Of a DNA stretch of 64,000 bases, positions 1 through 8,249 are shown one piece after another. A model generated the notes under the pieces. It did no database searches. It was not told the DNA's origin and saw only the letters and a list, made by a program, of their open reading frames with translations. Source of the stretch: Defluviitalea raffinosedens (lineage in GTDB: Bacteria; Bacillota; Clostridia; Lachnospirales; Defluviitaleaceae); the NCBI RefSeq assembly GCF_016908775.1, contig NZ_JAFBEP010000011.1, positions 19,862 through 83,861 on the forward strand. Direction: 5' to 3'. Numbering within the stretch: position 1 is the first letter of the stretch; every line of letters starts with the position of its first letter. Position numbers and translations under genes: made by a program.

Positions 1-1013
1 ATTTCAATGCCTATAACTTTTTTTGAAACGTCCGCCATGATTTGCGCGATGGTTCCTGTTCCGCAGTATAAGTCGAATATGATTTTATCTTTTGTGGAAC
101 CGGCAAAATCTCTTACGACAGAATAAAGTCTTTCTGCACCAAAGGAATTCGTCTGGAAGAAGGAAAAGGCGGATATTTTGAACTTAAGGCCCAGGATTTC
201 TTCCATAAAGTAATCTTGTCCGTAAAGAATGCGGGTTTCTTCACTTTGCACCACATCGGCCAGACTGTCATTAATGGTATGAAGTATTCCTTTAACTTCG
301 CCTTCAAGTTTAATTTCAAGTATTTCTTGAACTAAGCCTGATAAGTCCACTTCCATCTGTGAACTGGTAACTAAGTTAACTAAGATTTCTCCTAATTTTG
401 CGCTTTTTCGCACGACTAAATGTCGAAGATATCCTTCATGTCTTCTATTATGATAAAAAGGTATTTTTCTTTCCTTAAAGTACTCGAGTACTGTCATCAT
501 AATCTTTGTAAAATCTTCATCTACGATTTGGCAGCCTTCTACAGTAACCATTTCGTAGAAACTGCCCTTTTTATGCATCCCTAGAGCTAAGTCCCCGTCT
601 TTTTCTACGTCTCCAAAGGAGAATTCCATTTTATTGCGATAGGAATATTCTGATGGGCTGGGTACGATATCCAGAAACTCATATCCTTCTATCCCTGCAT
701 TGTCCAGCAATCTTTTTACTTGATTTTGTTTAAGCTTGAGTTGCTCTTCATAAGGCAAGGTTTGATAAGTACATCCTCCACATATTCCAAAATGGGGGCA
801 AGCGGCTTCTTTTTCTATAGGCGCTCTTTCCAAAACTTCTAAAATCGATGCTTCTATTTTGTCTCTGCGTTTTTTGGTAATCTTAACTTTTACTTTTTGG
901 CCTTTGATTGCATCTTTTATGATTACTTTTTGATCATCTATATAGGCGATACCTTTGTTCGGAAATATTACATCTTCTATAATGGTTTCATAGATTTCAT
1001 TTTTCTTAGGCAT
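1..1013 (-). CDS. rlmD: 23S rRNA (uracil-C5)-methyltransferase, RlmD/RumA type (3' end outside window)
   Basis: SAM-dependent methyltransferase that makes 5-methyluridine in 23S rRNA. The first 337 codons are visible and the C-terminus with the catalytic Cys/Glu lies off the window. The N-terminus reads like a TRAM RNA-binding domain (residues 1-60). It is followed by a cysteine group ending HFGICGGC that fits the [4Fe-4S] ligands of RumA, then the family motif NKMEFSFG, and near the window edge the SAM-binding motif DLYCGTGTI. The ATG at 1013 follows GGAGG at good spacing. The frame stays open to base 1, so this is truncation by the window and not a broken gene. TrmA-like paralogues acting on other uridines cannot be excluded. 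Confidence 0.9.
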   Translation of the reverse strand, partial: MPKKNEIYETIIEDVIFPNKGIAYIDDQKVIIKDAIKGQKVKVKITKKRRDKIEASILEVLERAPIEKEAACPHFGICGGCTYQTLPYEEQLKLKQNQVKRLLDNAGIEGYEFLDIVPSPSEYSYRNKMEFSFGDVEKDGDLALGMHKKGSFYEMVTVEGCQIVDEDFTKIMMTVLEYFKERKIPFYHNRRHEGYLRHLVVRKSAKLGEILVNLVTSSQMEVDLSGLVQEILEIKLEGEVKGILHTINDSLADVVQSEETRILYGQDYFMEEILGLKFKISAFSFFQTNSFGAERLYSVVRDFAGSTKDKIIFDLYCGTGTIAQIMADVSKKVIGIE

Positions 1014-1190
1014 GATTTTCCTCCACTGAATTAGATTGGTCTTATATTATCAGTCGTTCTATTTTTAATTATTATTCTCCCCTGAAGAAAGAATATTTCT
1101 CAACTATATCACAAATTAGTTCTCTTTTTTATCCTTTTGAGCCATCATCATTGGATAAAGTTGCTTTTACAGGGGCTACTGTAAAATAAT

Positions 1191-1240
1191 AATTAAAAAG
1201 CCTTCTATAGAAATAGCTTAAATATTTCCAGTAGAAGGCT
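1191..1240 (-). terminator. Intrinsic terminator of yebC
   Basis: The inverted repeat AGCCTTCTA (1199-1207) / TAGAAGGCT (1232-1240) is followed on the minus strand by a T-rich tail. It lies 30 bases after the yebC stop. Confidence 0.75.
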
Positions 1241-1270
1241 GAATCCTTTTGTATAATATTTGAAAACTGT

Positions 1271-2008
1271 CTACTCTTCCTCTGGTTCGTCCCAGTTGTG
1301 GTACACCTCTTGAACATCATCGTCATCTTCAAGAAGATCTAATAAAATCCTCATTTTCTTTATGTCTTGTTCATCTGTTAATGTTGTTGTTGTCTGAGGA
1401 ATCATTGCTATTTCTGCTGATGCCATCTTAATGCCTGCTTTTTCAAGTGCTTCTCTTACAGCAGAAAAGTCTTCAGGAGCTGTTAAAACTTCATATCCTT
1501 CTTCTTCTACATTAAAGTCTTCTGCTCCGGCATCCAAAGCAAGCATCATCAGCTCATCTTCATCGATATCGTCGCTTCTTTCGATGATGATTTGACCTTT
1601 TTTATCAAACATGAATGATACGCATCCGGTAGTGCCCAGGTTCCCTCCGCCTTTTGAGAAAGCATGGCGAACATTGGCTGCCGTACGATTTTTATTATCT
1701 GTTAATACTTCTACTATAACGGCTACTCCACTGGGACCGTAACCTTCATAAGTAATAGGTTCATAACTAACTCCAGATACATCTCCCGCTGCTTTCTTAA
1801 TACTTCTTTCTATTGTATCATTAGGCATATTGTTTGATTTTGCCTTTGCAATGACATCTCTTAATTTTGCATTATTCGCAGGATCTGGACCGCCTTCCTT
1901 AACTGCAACTGCAATCTCTCTACCGATTTTTGTAAATATTTTACCCTTCTTAGCATCAGCTTTTTCTTTTTTGTGCTTTATGTTCGCAAACTTAGAATGT
2001 CCCGACAT
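1271..2008 (-). CDS. yebC: YebC/PmpR family regulatory protein (TACO1-like)
   Basis: Conserved cytosolic protein of 245 residues. Members have been described as DNA-binding regulators and, more recently, as helpers of translation through difficult stretches such as polyproline; the role here is inferred from the family. The N-terminus [14 protein letters not shown] is the family signature, and [12 protein letters not shown] and the acidic C-terminal domain are typical. An in-frame start six codons upstream is possible, but ATG 2008 is preceded by GGAGGAAATAGA and matches the family start. It lies 36 bases after the HAD phosphatase gene on the same strand, so the two are probably co-transcribed and end at the terminator downstream. 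Confidence 0.93.
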   Translation of the reverse strand: MSGHSKFANIKHKKEKADAKKGKIFTKIGREIAVAVKEGGPDPANNAKLRDVIAKAKSNNMPNDTIERSIKKAAGDVSGVSYEPITYEGYGPSGVAVIVEVLTDNKNRTAANVRHAFSKGGGNLGTTGCVSFMFDKKGQIIIERSDDIDEDELMMLALDAGAEDFNVEEEGYEVLTAPEDFSAVREALEKAGIKMASAEIAMIPQTTTTLTDEQDIKKMRILLDLLEDDDDVQEVYHNWDEPEEE

Positions 2009-2044
2009 TCTATTTCCTCCTAACATTCTTGTATCTGAAATATT

Positions 2045-2761
2045 TTAGCATGATTCTAGCGATTTGACAATATCGCTTATTTCTTTCAGGCTTGAAACGG
2101 TATAGTCAGCATACTGGTCTTTTTCTGGCTCTTCTTTCCCTTTAGGATTAAACCATATGGTTTTCATCCCTGCATCTTTTGCACCTATAATATCTGCCCC
2201 AAAATCATCTCCGATAAACAGAGCTTCTTCATGTAATATATGAGCCTGATTCATGGCATAGGCAAATATCTCCGGATGGGGCTTTGCTTTTCCCACCTCT
2301 CCAGAATATACAATCCATTTAAAGTATTGCTTTAACCCTGATCGGTCTATTTTCATGACTTGAGTTTCGGAAAAACCATTTGTAATGATCCCCAAAGGAT
2401 ATCTTTCTGTTAATTCATCTAATAATTCTTTTGCCCCCTCAACTAAAAAAGTCCATGTAGGATATATGGATAAATAAAGCTCATTTAATGTGATAGCTAA
2501 ATCCCGATCTGCAATATTATAACGCCCCAATAAATCTATAAAACGATTGATCCGTACTTCTTCATGTTTTAGCTCTCCTTTTTTATAGGCGTCCCATACC
2601 TTAGCATTGCAGCCATCATAGATTCTGGCAAATGTATCTTGATCATCCGGAATGGGATGAAGTTGTATTAAATATTCATATACCCTTTCTATGGTTCTTC
2701 TCTGCGCTTTGTCATGATCCCATAAAGTATTATCCAGGTCAAAGAAAATAGCTTTAATCAT
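2045..2761 (-). CDS. HAD-superfamily hydrolase, YjjG-like
   Basis: Haloacid-dehalogenase-fold phosphatase of 238 residues, probably a nucleotidase or small-metabolite phosphatase of the YjjG type. Motif I is FFDLDNTLWD (residues 5-14), with both aspartates needed for the phospho-Asp intermediate. Motif II is the IITNGF segment, and the Mg-binding motif is FIGDDFGADI. The helical cap between motifs I and II is of the usual length. ATG 2761 is chosen because GAGAGG stands 7 bases upstream; a TTG five codons earlier overlaps that ribosome site. It precedes yebC with a short gap. The substrate cannot be told from sequence. Confidence 0.88.
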   Translation of the reverse strand: MIKAIFFDLDNTLWDHDKAQRRTIERVYEYLIQLHPIPDDQDTFARIYDGCNAKVWDAYKKGELKHEEVRINRFIDLLGRYNIADRDLAITLNELYLSIYPTWTFLVEGAKELLDELTERYPLGIITNGFSETQVMKIDRSGLKQYFKWIVYSGEVGKAKPHPEIFAYAMNQAHILHEEALFIGDDFGADIIGAKDAGMKTIWFNPKGKEEPEKDQYADYTVSSLKEISDIVKSLESC

Positions 2762-2846
2762 CTTGATTCCTCTCAATCCATTGTATTTTTATTAAAAGTA
2801 TGTAAACGAATTAAAACGAAAGCTATGCATTTCTTGTCGAATCATG

Positions 2847-2876
2847 TTGACAAATTTATATTAATAATCGTACCAT
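2847..2876 (+). promoter_or_regulatory. Candidate promoter for the secreted protein at 2970
   Basis: TTGACA (2847-2852) and TACCAT (2871-2876) are separated by 18 bases. The -35 is perfect and the -10 is weak. Confidence 0.45.
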
Positions 2877-2969
2877 AAATATTATAACGGCTACAACACA
2901 ATAATAACAGGCGATCTGGAAAACAAGAAGGCAAGACTAACAAGACTTAATTACAAAGGAGGAACTTCA

Positions 2970-4148
2970 ATGAAAAAATTGGTGCATAGGTTGTTTATAT
3001 TCACTTTCATCATGATGATCTGTCAAACTACCGTCTTTGCGTCATATACCTACTCAAATGAAATGTTTGACGGCAGAAAGTATTATCATACGTATTATCT
3101 ATATGTAAATAATACTGAAATTACAACACCGGTTATGACAAGGAAAAATCACATTCCATATATACCATTAAAAGCGGTTGTAACTGCAATGGGTGATTCT
3201 TGCACTATGTCCAATAATCAAATCATCGTAACAAAAAAGGACAAAACAAAGATCGTAATGAAACCCAATTCTATTTACTTAACTGTAAATGGCAAAATTG
3301 AGCAATTCCTTTATAAGCAAGATGATTGGAATGAGTATGCCAATTACTACCCAATAATTAAAAACAATACTTTTTATGTGCCGTTTACTTATACATTTTC
3401 CAGGATCTTCGGTTATGAAGTGCATCAAGAAAGAAAAAACGGGCCGTCTACCTCCAATTCTATCAGTGAAATTATATCCATTTATATCGGGAAGGCACCA
3501 GAAAGATTTTATACCCCTTCAGCATATCCTTACGTATACCAATATGAATTGCCGACCCAGTCACCTTGGGGAGATTCAAAGATTAGCCTTCTTCCGGTTA
3601 AAGATTTTAGTCAGTTTAATACCAGACATACGACTAAAAATCCTATAAAAGATTTTCTTCACTTTTATGATACTATGCCCAATTTCATATGCAGTCCTCC
3701 AAGAGAGTATCCCGGCTTTAGTACTGTACCTTACAAGCAAAGATGGGCTAATTTTGCTGATGAATTAAGAAATGGAACATATAAAGTCGACTACACTCTT
3801 TATGGGTATGATGCTTATGGAATATATGATGTAGCGCAAAGCAATATCTATATTAATCAATCTGCCGATCAAGTCACCATAGGTTTGAATGGATTTGCAT
3901 ATAAGACCTGGGGGCAAAGATTAGGAGATGACAAAGTTCTGACTGAAATATATGATTTTAATTCTGCTGCTGCAATTCATTCGATTCTTAGCTATTACAT
4001 GCCTAATGAAGGAGAAAAATTATTTGACAAACTGAGAAATGATGAGTTTTATTGGGAACAGCCTGTAAAATATGCTAAAGATCAATGTACTGTGACCATC
4101 AGGCATACGACCGGACCTACTGTCATTCATATACAATGGGACAAATAA
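2970..4148 (+). CDS. Secreted protein with copper-amine-oxidase N-terminal-like domain
   Basis: Protein of 392 residues with a clear Sec signal peptide (Lys-rich start, hydrophobic core to about residue 23, cleavage after VFA). Residues 45-150 resemble the copper amine oxidase N-terminal or stalk domain, with the recurring IPYIPLKAV and FYVPFTY pattern. These are structural repeats of extracellular Firmicute proteins, not an oxidase active site. The rest, rich in Tyr and aromatic residues, matches nothing I recognise. The start follows AAAGGAGGAACTTCA, a very strong ribosome site. It is transcribed alone and ends convergently with cysK at a shared terminator. The function is unknown; a cell-surface role is inferred. 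Confidence 0.75.
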   Translation: MKKLVHRLFIFTFIMMICQTTVFASYTYSNEMFDGRKYYHTYYLYVNNTEITTPVMTRKNHIPYIPLKAVVTAMGDSCTMSNNQIIVTKKDKTKIVMKPNSIYLTVNGKIEQFLYKQDDWNEYANYYPIIKNNTFYVPFTYTFSRIFGYEVHQERKNGPSTSNSISEIISIYIGKAPERFYTPSAYPYVYQYELPTQSPWGDSKISLLPVKDFSQFNTRHTTKNPIKDFLHFYDTMPNFICSPPREYPGFSTVPYKQRWANFADELRNGTYKVDYTLYGYDAYGIYDVAQSNIYINQSADQVTIGLNGFAYKTWGQRLGDDKVLTEIYDFNSAAAIHSILSYYMPNEGEKLFDKLRNDEFYWEQPVKYAKDQCTVTIRHTTGPTVIHIQWDK

Positions 4149-4160
4149 TTATTATGTAAT

Positions 4161-4197
4161 AAAATATCCCCTTGAATTGGGTTCAAGGGGATATTTT
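4161..4197. terminator. Bidirectional terminator between convergent genes
   Basis: A 16-bp perfect inverted repeat (4161-4176 / 4182-4197, loop TTGGG) with a GC core CCCC/GGGG and A/T flanks gives a T-rich tail on both strands. It serves the + gene ending at 4148 and cysK ending at 4201. Confidence 0.85.
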
Positions 4198-4200
4198 ATT

Positions 4201-5124
4201 TTAGTCTTGATTAAATAATGCTGTACTCAGATATCTTTCTCCGTAGCTTGGGGAAATCGCTAATACTTTCTTGCCTTTGCCAAGTCTTTTGGCAACTTTT
4301 AAAGCAGCAGCAACAGCAGCACCAGAAGAGATTCCTACAAGGATACCTTCTTCTTTTGCCATTCTTCTTGCTGTTTCCAATGCCTCTTCGTCTGCAATCT
4401 TTTCAATAGAATCATATATTTTGGTATCCAATACTTGTGGAACAAATCCTGCACCGATTCCCTGAATCAAGTGTGGTCCCTTCTTTTCTCCTGATAATAC
4501 AGCGGATTTTGCAGGTTCCACTGCTACGATTTCTATATTAGGAATAGCTTCTTTTAATACCTGGCCGCAGCCTGTAATGGTTCCACCGGTTCCTACACCT
4601 GATACAAAAGCATCCAAATCCGTACCCATAGCCTCAAGAATTTCTTTTGCAGTCGTTTGGCGGTGAATTTCAGGATTTGCAGGGTTTTCAAATTGCTGTG
4701 GCATGAAGTAGCCTTCTTTTTCTACTAATTCCTTAGCTTTATTGATTGCTCCTGTCATTCCTTCTGCACCAGGAGTTAAATAGAGTTCCGCGCCGAATGC
4801 TTTTAAAAGTTTTCTTCTTTCCAAACTCATGGTCTCAGGCATGGTTAATACAACCTTATATCCTTTAGCTGCCCCAATCATCGCCAATCCTATTCCAGTA
4901 TTTCCGCTGGTAGGTTCTACAATTGTGTCACCTGGCTTAATTTTTCCTGCTTTTTCTGCTGCTTCGATCATATTAAGAGCAATTCTGTCTTTTACACTGC
5001 TTCCAGGATTATACCATTCCAGTTTCACATAAACATCCGCACTGTCTGCATCTACTAACTTATTTAGTCTTACTATAGGTGTATTTCCTATTAGTTCAGT
5101 GATTGAATTATACACTTTACTCAT
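4201..5124 (-). CDS. cysK: Cysteine synthase A (O-acetylserine sulfhydrylase)
   Basis: PLP enzyme that makes L-cysteine from O-acetylserine and sulfide in the cytosol. The 307 residues are the normal length. The PLP lysine is K45 in PGSSVKDR, the substrate-loop motif is EPTSGNTG, and GTGGTITG binds the PLP phosphate, as in the fold-type II family. ATG 5124 follows AAAGGAGGAAACGAA. It has its own promoter (5185-5214) and a perfect 10+10 palindrome in the leader, so it looks individually regulated even though two genes lie upstream on the same strand. CysM-type use of thiosulfate is less likely given the match to CysK. Confidence 0.95.
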   Translation of the reverse strand: MSKVYNSITELIGNTPIVRLNKLVDADSADVYVKLEWYNPGSSVKDRIALNMIEAAEKAGKIKPGDTIVEPTSGNTGIGLAMIGAAKGYKVVLTMPETMSLERRKLLKAFGAELYLTPGAEGMTGAINKAKELVEKEGYFMPQQFENPANPEIHRQTTAKEILEAMGTDLDAFVSGVGTGGTITGCGQVLKEAIPNIEIVAVEPAKSAVLSGEKKGPHLIQGIGAGFVPQVLDTKIYDSIEKIADEEALETARRMAKEEGILVGISSGAAVAAALKVAKRLGKGKKVLAISPSYGERYLSTALFNQD

Positions 5125-5140
5125 TTCGTTTCCTCCTTTA

Positions 5141-5163
5141 ATTCATATAATTCTTATATGAAT
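5141..5163 (-). promoter_or_regulatory. Palindromic operator candidate in the cysK leader
   Basis: ATTCATATAA (5141-5150), TTC, TTATATGAAT (5154-5163) is a perfect 10-bp inverted repeat with a 3-base centre. It lies between the cysK promoter and its ribosome site, a place where a repressor would block transcription. CymR or another Rrf2-type cysteine regulator is a guess from context only. Confidence 0.6.
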
Positions 5164-5184
5164 TCATGGTTTTTCTTTTGGTTT

Positions 5185-5214
5185 ATTTTACTATATATTT
5201 TTTTGATTTGTCAA
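5185..5214 (-). promoter_or_regulatory. cysK promoter
   Basis: On the minus strand TTGACA (5209-5214) and TAAAAT (5185-5190) are 18 bases apart, about 60 bases before the start codon. Confidence 0.65.
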
Positions 5215-5239
5215 TACTTTCTCCATATTTTATTGAATT

Positions 5240-5626
5240 TTAATTTCTCATGGTCCTTAAGGCAACCAATACGCAAGCTTCAACAGCATTAATGCCTTTT
5301 TCCTTTGCCAAAGCAAGGAGTTCTTCGCTGACAGTTCCAGGCTGAAGCCAAATGTTTTTAATTCCGAGTTCGGCACATTCCTTTACAATTCCCAATCCTA
5401 TTTTAGGGTTAACAACAAAATCAACCACTTCTGGCTTTTGAGGCAAATCTTTTAAACTTTTGTAGGCTTTGTCGCCGTCAATTTCATCATATTTAGGGCT
5501 GATGGGATAAACTGTATATCCTGCTTCTTTTAACGCTTTATAAATCTTATATCCGTATTTTTCCTGATCAGTGGTTGCGCCTACCACTGCCCAGATTTTC
5601 TTTTCCATTAATTTTTCAGGTGTCAT
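5240..5626 (-). CDS. CoA-binding domain protein (YccU-like)
   Basis: Small cytosolic protein of 128 residues that is one Rossmann-type CoA-binding domain, similar to the N-terminal domain of succinyl-CoA synthetase alpha. Visible marks are AVVGATTDQEKYG near the start, YPISPKY, and IWLQPGTVSEE. The biological role of the stand-alone family is not established. The ribosome site GGAGGAAT is inside the last codons of yigZ, and only two bases separate the genes, so translation is probably coupled. Confidence 0.85.
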   Translation of the reverse strand: MTPEKLMEKKIWAVVGATTDQEKYGYKIYKALKEAGYTVYPISPKYDEIDGDKAYKSLKDLPQKPEVVDFVVNPKIGLGIVKECAELGIKNIWLQPGTVSEELLALAKEKGINAVEACVLVALRTMRN

Positions 5627-5628
5627 AG

Positions 5629-6297
5629 TTATTCCTCCTCATTTATATCTTCAATCGTTAATTGATCATTGATCCATAGTCCATACACATATTTTACTTG
5701 CTTAATCTGTGCCTGAGCATTGCTTATTTCAGTAATTTTTTTTATAAACATTTCTTCATCGCCACTTTCTACCAAAACAACAAAGGTGATTTCATCCGTA
5801 TAAATGGTATCCTGAATAACATTCCCCATTTGCAGAATTTCATACTGTATTTTGCCCAATCGGGAGTAATCTGTCACTACGTTGAAAACACAATACAGAA
5901 CTTTTTCAACGATTTGAGCTGCCAGGACCCCTTCTTTTGCACATCTTCCATAGGCTCTCACAAGGCCTCCTGTTCCCAGAAGGGTTCCACCGAAATATCT
6001 TGTCACTACAATGGCGGTATTCTTCAGATCATCCCCTTTCAATACATTTAAAACCGGCAATCCTGCTGTGCCACTAGGTTCTCCGTCATCACTAAACCTC
6101 TGTATCTGGTTTCTTTCACCAACTTGATAAGCAAATACATTATGGGTTGCGTCCCAGTACTTTTTTCTCATTTCTTCTATGAAAGCCTGGGCTTCTTCTT
6201 CACTCTTAACTGGTCTAACCGTAGCTATAAATCTTGACTTTTTTTCTATGATTTCTGCTTCAGCAGGCTGTAATATCGTTTTAAATCTCTTCAGCAT
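5629..6297 (-). CDS. yigZ: YigZ/IMPACT family protein
   Basis: Protein of 222 residues of the YigZ (YvyE) family. The N-terminal half (about 1-130) carries the UPF0029/IMPACT motif run THNVFAY, RFSDDGEPSGTAG and TRYFGGTLLGTGGL. The C-terminal part (about 140-210) is the ferredoxin-like DUF1949 domain. Family members are suspected to act on RNA or ribosomes, but no reaction is firmly known. The start follows AGAGGAGAAGAGAT. It is the first gene of a two-gene unit with the CoA-binding protein. Confidence 0.92.
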   Translation of the reverse strand: MLKRFKTILQPAEAEIIEKKSRFIATVRPVKSEEEAQAFIEEMRKKYWDATHNVFAYQVGERNQIQRFSDDGEPSGTAGLPVLNVLKGDDLKNTAIVVTRYFGGTLLGTGGLVRAYGRCAKEGVLAAQIVEKVLYCVFNVVTDYSRLGKIQYEILQMGNVIQDTIYTDEITFVVLVESGDEEMFIKKITEISNAQAQIKQVKYVYGLWINDQLTIEDINEEE

Positions 6298-6400
6298 ATC
6301 TCTTCTCCTCTAAAACTCTATAGTATGTTTATTATATCATATAATATTAATATTGAGTTTAATAAATTTATATCAGGTTGACATAACACAAGAAGCAAAA

Positions 6401-6434
6401 AAATTAAAAACACCTTGTTATCTCCAAGGTGTTT
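6401..6434 (-). terminator. Terminator overlapping the end of the DUF6514-like gene
   Basis: AAACACCTTG (6408-6417) pairs with CAAGGTGTTT (6425-6434), followed on the minus strand by a T-rich tail. The stem includes the last coding codons and the loop contains the stop codon. Confidence 0.8.
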
Positions 6435-6732
6435 CATCTATTAAATCCTCTATCACATAAATCATTGAAACTGGTGTAACTGCGTGGGCTATTAACTTAT
6501 CAATAATTTCCTTAGCTTTTTCCTTCTCATGGGTAAGGCATTCTATCTGATCAGTCTCGGTATAGATTGTTTCCCCAAAATGTGCATACTTTTTAACAAT
6601 TTCAATTCCGTAAGTCTTAGACAAATTATTCATTTCATTGCGTTGTTTTTCTAAAAGAAAATATTCCAATTGAATCATTTCTCCGTCTGATTTGCGACAA
6701 TTTCTGGTTCCTTCTAAGAATCTTGTCAGCAT
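6418..6732 (-). CDS. DUF6514-like small protein
   Basis: Small soluble protein of 104 residues starting MLTRFLEGT. It resembles the clostridial DUF6514 family of unknown function. It is predicted to be mixed alpha/beta, with no signal peptide or membrane segment. ATG 6732 is preferred because GGGGGG lies 9 bases before it; another ATG five codons upstream overlaps that site. It is a single gene with its own terminator, whose stem overlaps the last codons. The function is unknown and the family assignment is tentative. Confidence 0.65.
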   Translation of the reverse strand: MLTRFLEGTRNCRKSDGEMIQLEYFLLEKQRNEMNNLSKTYGIEIVKKYAHFGETIYTETDQIECLTHEKEKAKEIIDKLIAHAVTPVSMIYVIEDLIDETPWR

Positions 6733-6948
6733 ATAATAACCCCCCATAATAATCTTTGATGAAGCACAGCTGCACTTTCAAGGGTTATTATAGCAAAATA
6801 TCAGAAAAAAACCAGAATAAAATTTCGCAATATTCAAGCAGATACATAGGATTTCGACATAATGAAATTTAATATTATTTTTTCTCTGTCGAATACCGTT
6901 AAACATTAAGAATATACGCGATATTTTTTGCATTTAAGAGAAAACCTA

Positions 6949-8214
6949 CTATTCAACTATATATTTCTTCAGCTTACGATAAACTTCTTCGTTTACGTTG
7001 GCTTCAATGTAAATGCCTTCTTCTCTATATTCCTCCAAATTTTTCTCTCCTTGCCCCCGAATCAGTTGAAGCATCCCCATATCGGAGTAAGGAATTAATG
7101 CTTTTAAGGTCTTTCTATTGGCTTTTAGGATCTTTTCTATTTCCTGCAGCACTTCATTCAGACCCTCCGATGTCCTGGCAGAAACTTTAAAAGTCTTTTC
7201 TGCCTTTGGATCTAAGGGCAGATGACTCGAAACAATAACATCCATTTTATTGAATAACGTAAGGATTGGCTTCCCCAGGGCATTAAGCTTTTCCAGAGTC
7301 TCGTAAACGGTTTTCATATGGGACTCGATGCTTTGACTAGTACCATCCACAACATGGAGAAGAATATCCGCATATTGGGCTTCTTCCAAGGTAGACCTAA
7401 AAGCCTTGATCAAATGATGAGGCAGCTTTCTGATAAATCCAACCGTATCCGTAATCAGTACTTCTGATCCTCCGGGAAGTATGATGCTTCTTGTGGTAGG
7501 ATCAAGGGTAGCAAATAATTTGTCTTCAGCCAATACGTCTGCGTTGGAAAGGGTATTAAGCAAAGTGGACTTCCCTGCATTGGTATATCCCACAATAGCA
7601 ACGAGCGGAGTTCCTACTTTTTTTCTTCGTGTGCGGATCAATTCACGGTGGGTTTCTATCTCCTCCAATTCCGCTTTCAGTTGGCTGATACGATTTCTTA
7701 TATGTCTTCTGTCGGTTTCCAGTTTCTTTTCTCCGGGACCTCTTGTACCGATCCCTCCGCCTAATCTGGAAAGGGCAGTTCCTACTCCTGCCAATCTTGA
7801 AAGCCGATATCTGAGCTGAGCCAGTTCGACTTGGATCTTTCCTTCTTTGGATTTGGCTCTTTGGGCAAAAATATCCAGGATGAGCATCGTCCTGTCCATA
7901 ACTTTGCACTCAAGCATTTTTTCTAGATTTCTCATTTGGGCAGGGGAAAGCTCATCATCACAAATAATTCCCGTTGCCCCTGTCTCAATAATCCTGTTTT
8001 TAAGTTCTTCAATCTTTCCTTTCCCTAAATAAGCAGAGGGATGAATATTTTCCCTCTTTTGAATAACTCGGTCAAGGGTGACAGCTCCTGCTGTAGAAGC
8101 CAATTCTTCCAGTTCATCAATACTTTCTTCTATATTTTCATTGTCTTCTGTGTCTACTCCCACAAGAATAACTTTTTCAACAGGTTCTGTGTTTTCATAT
8201 AATTGTTCGTCCAA
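6949..8214 (-). CDS. hflX: GTPase HflX
   Basis: Ribosome-associated GTPase that splits or rescues stalled ribosomes, about 421 residues. The N-terminal HflX domain has HPSAYLGKGK and the glycine-rich linker GGGIGTRGPGE. The G domain shows G1 GYTNAGKST, G3 DTVGF and G4 NKMD. The start is a TTG: TTG 8214 stands 8 bases after AAAGGAG, while TTG 8220 is too close to it, so I use 8214 with low certainty. It lies 35 bases downstream of glnN on the same strand and is probably read from the glnN promoter as well. Confidence 0.93.
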   Translation of the reverse strand: MDEQLYENTEPVEKVILVGVDTEDNENIEESIDELEELASTAGAVTLDRVIQKRENIHPSAYLGKGKIEELKNRIIETGATGIICDDELSPAQMRNLEKMLECKVMDRTMLILDIFAQRAKSKEGKIQVELAQLRYRLSRLAGVGTALSRLGGGIGTRGPGEKKLETDRRHIRNRISQLKAELEEIETHRELIRTRRKKVGTPLVAIVGYTNAGKSTLLNTLSNADVLAEDKLFATLDPTTRSIILPGGSEVLITDTVGFIRKLPHHLIKAFRSTLEEAQYADILLHVVDGTSQSIESHMKTVYETLEKLNALGKPILTLFNKMDVIVSSHLPLDPKAEKTFKVSARTSEGLNEVLQEIEKILKANRKTLKALIPYSDMGMLQLIRGQGEKNLEEYREEGIYIEANVNEEVYRKLKKYIVE

Positions 8215-8249
8215 AGACAATTCTCCTTTGTAAAAAATTTAGAAAAAGA

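Noticed and set aside
1129..1332. 67-residue minus-strand frame
   Set aside because: It overlaps the end of yebC and spans its terminator; composition is not coding-like.
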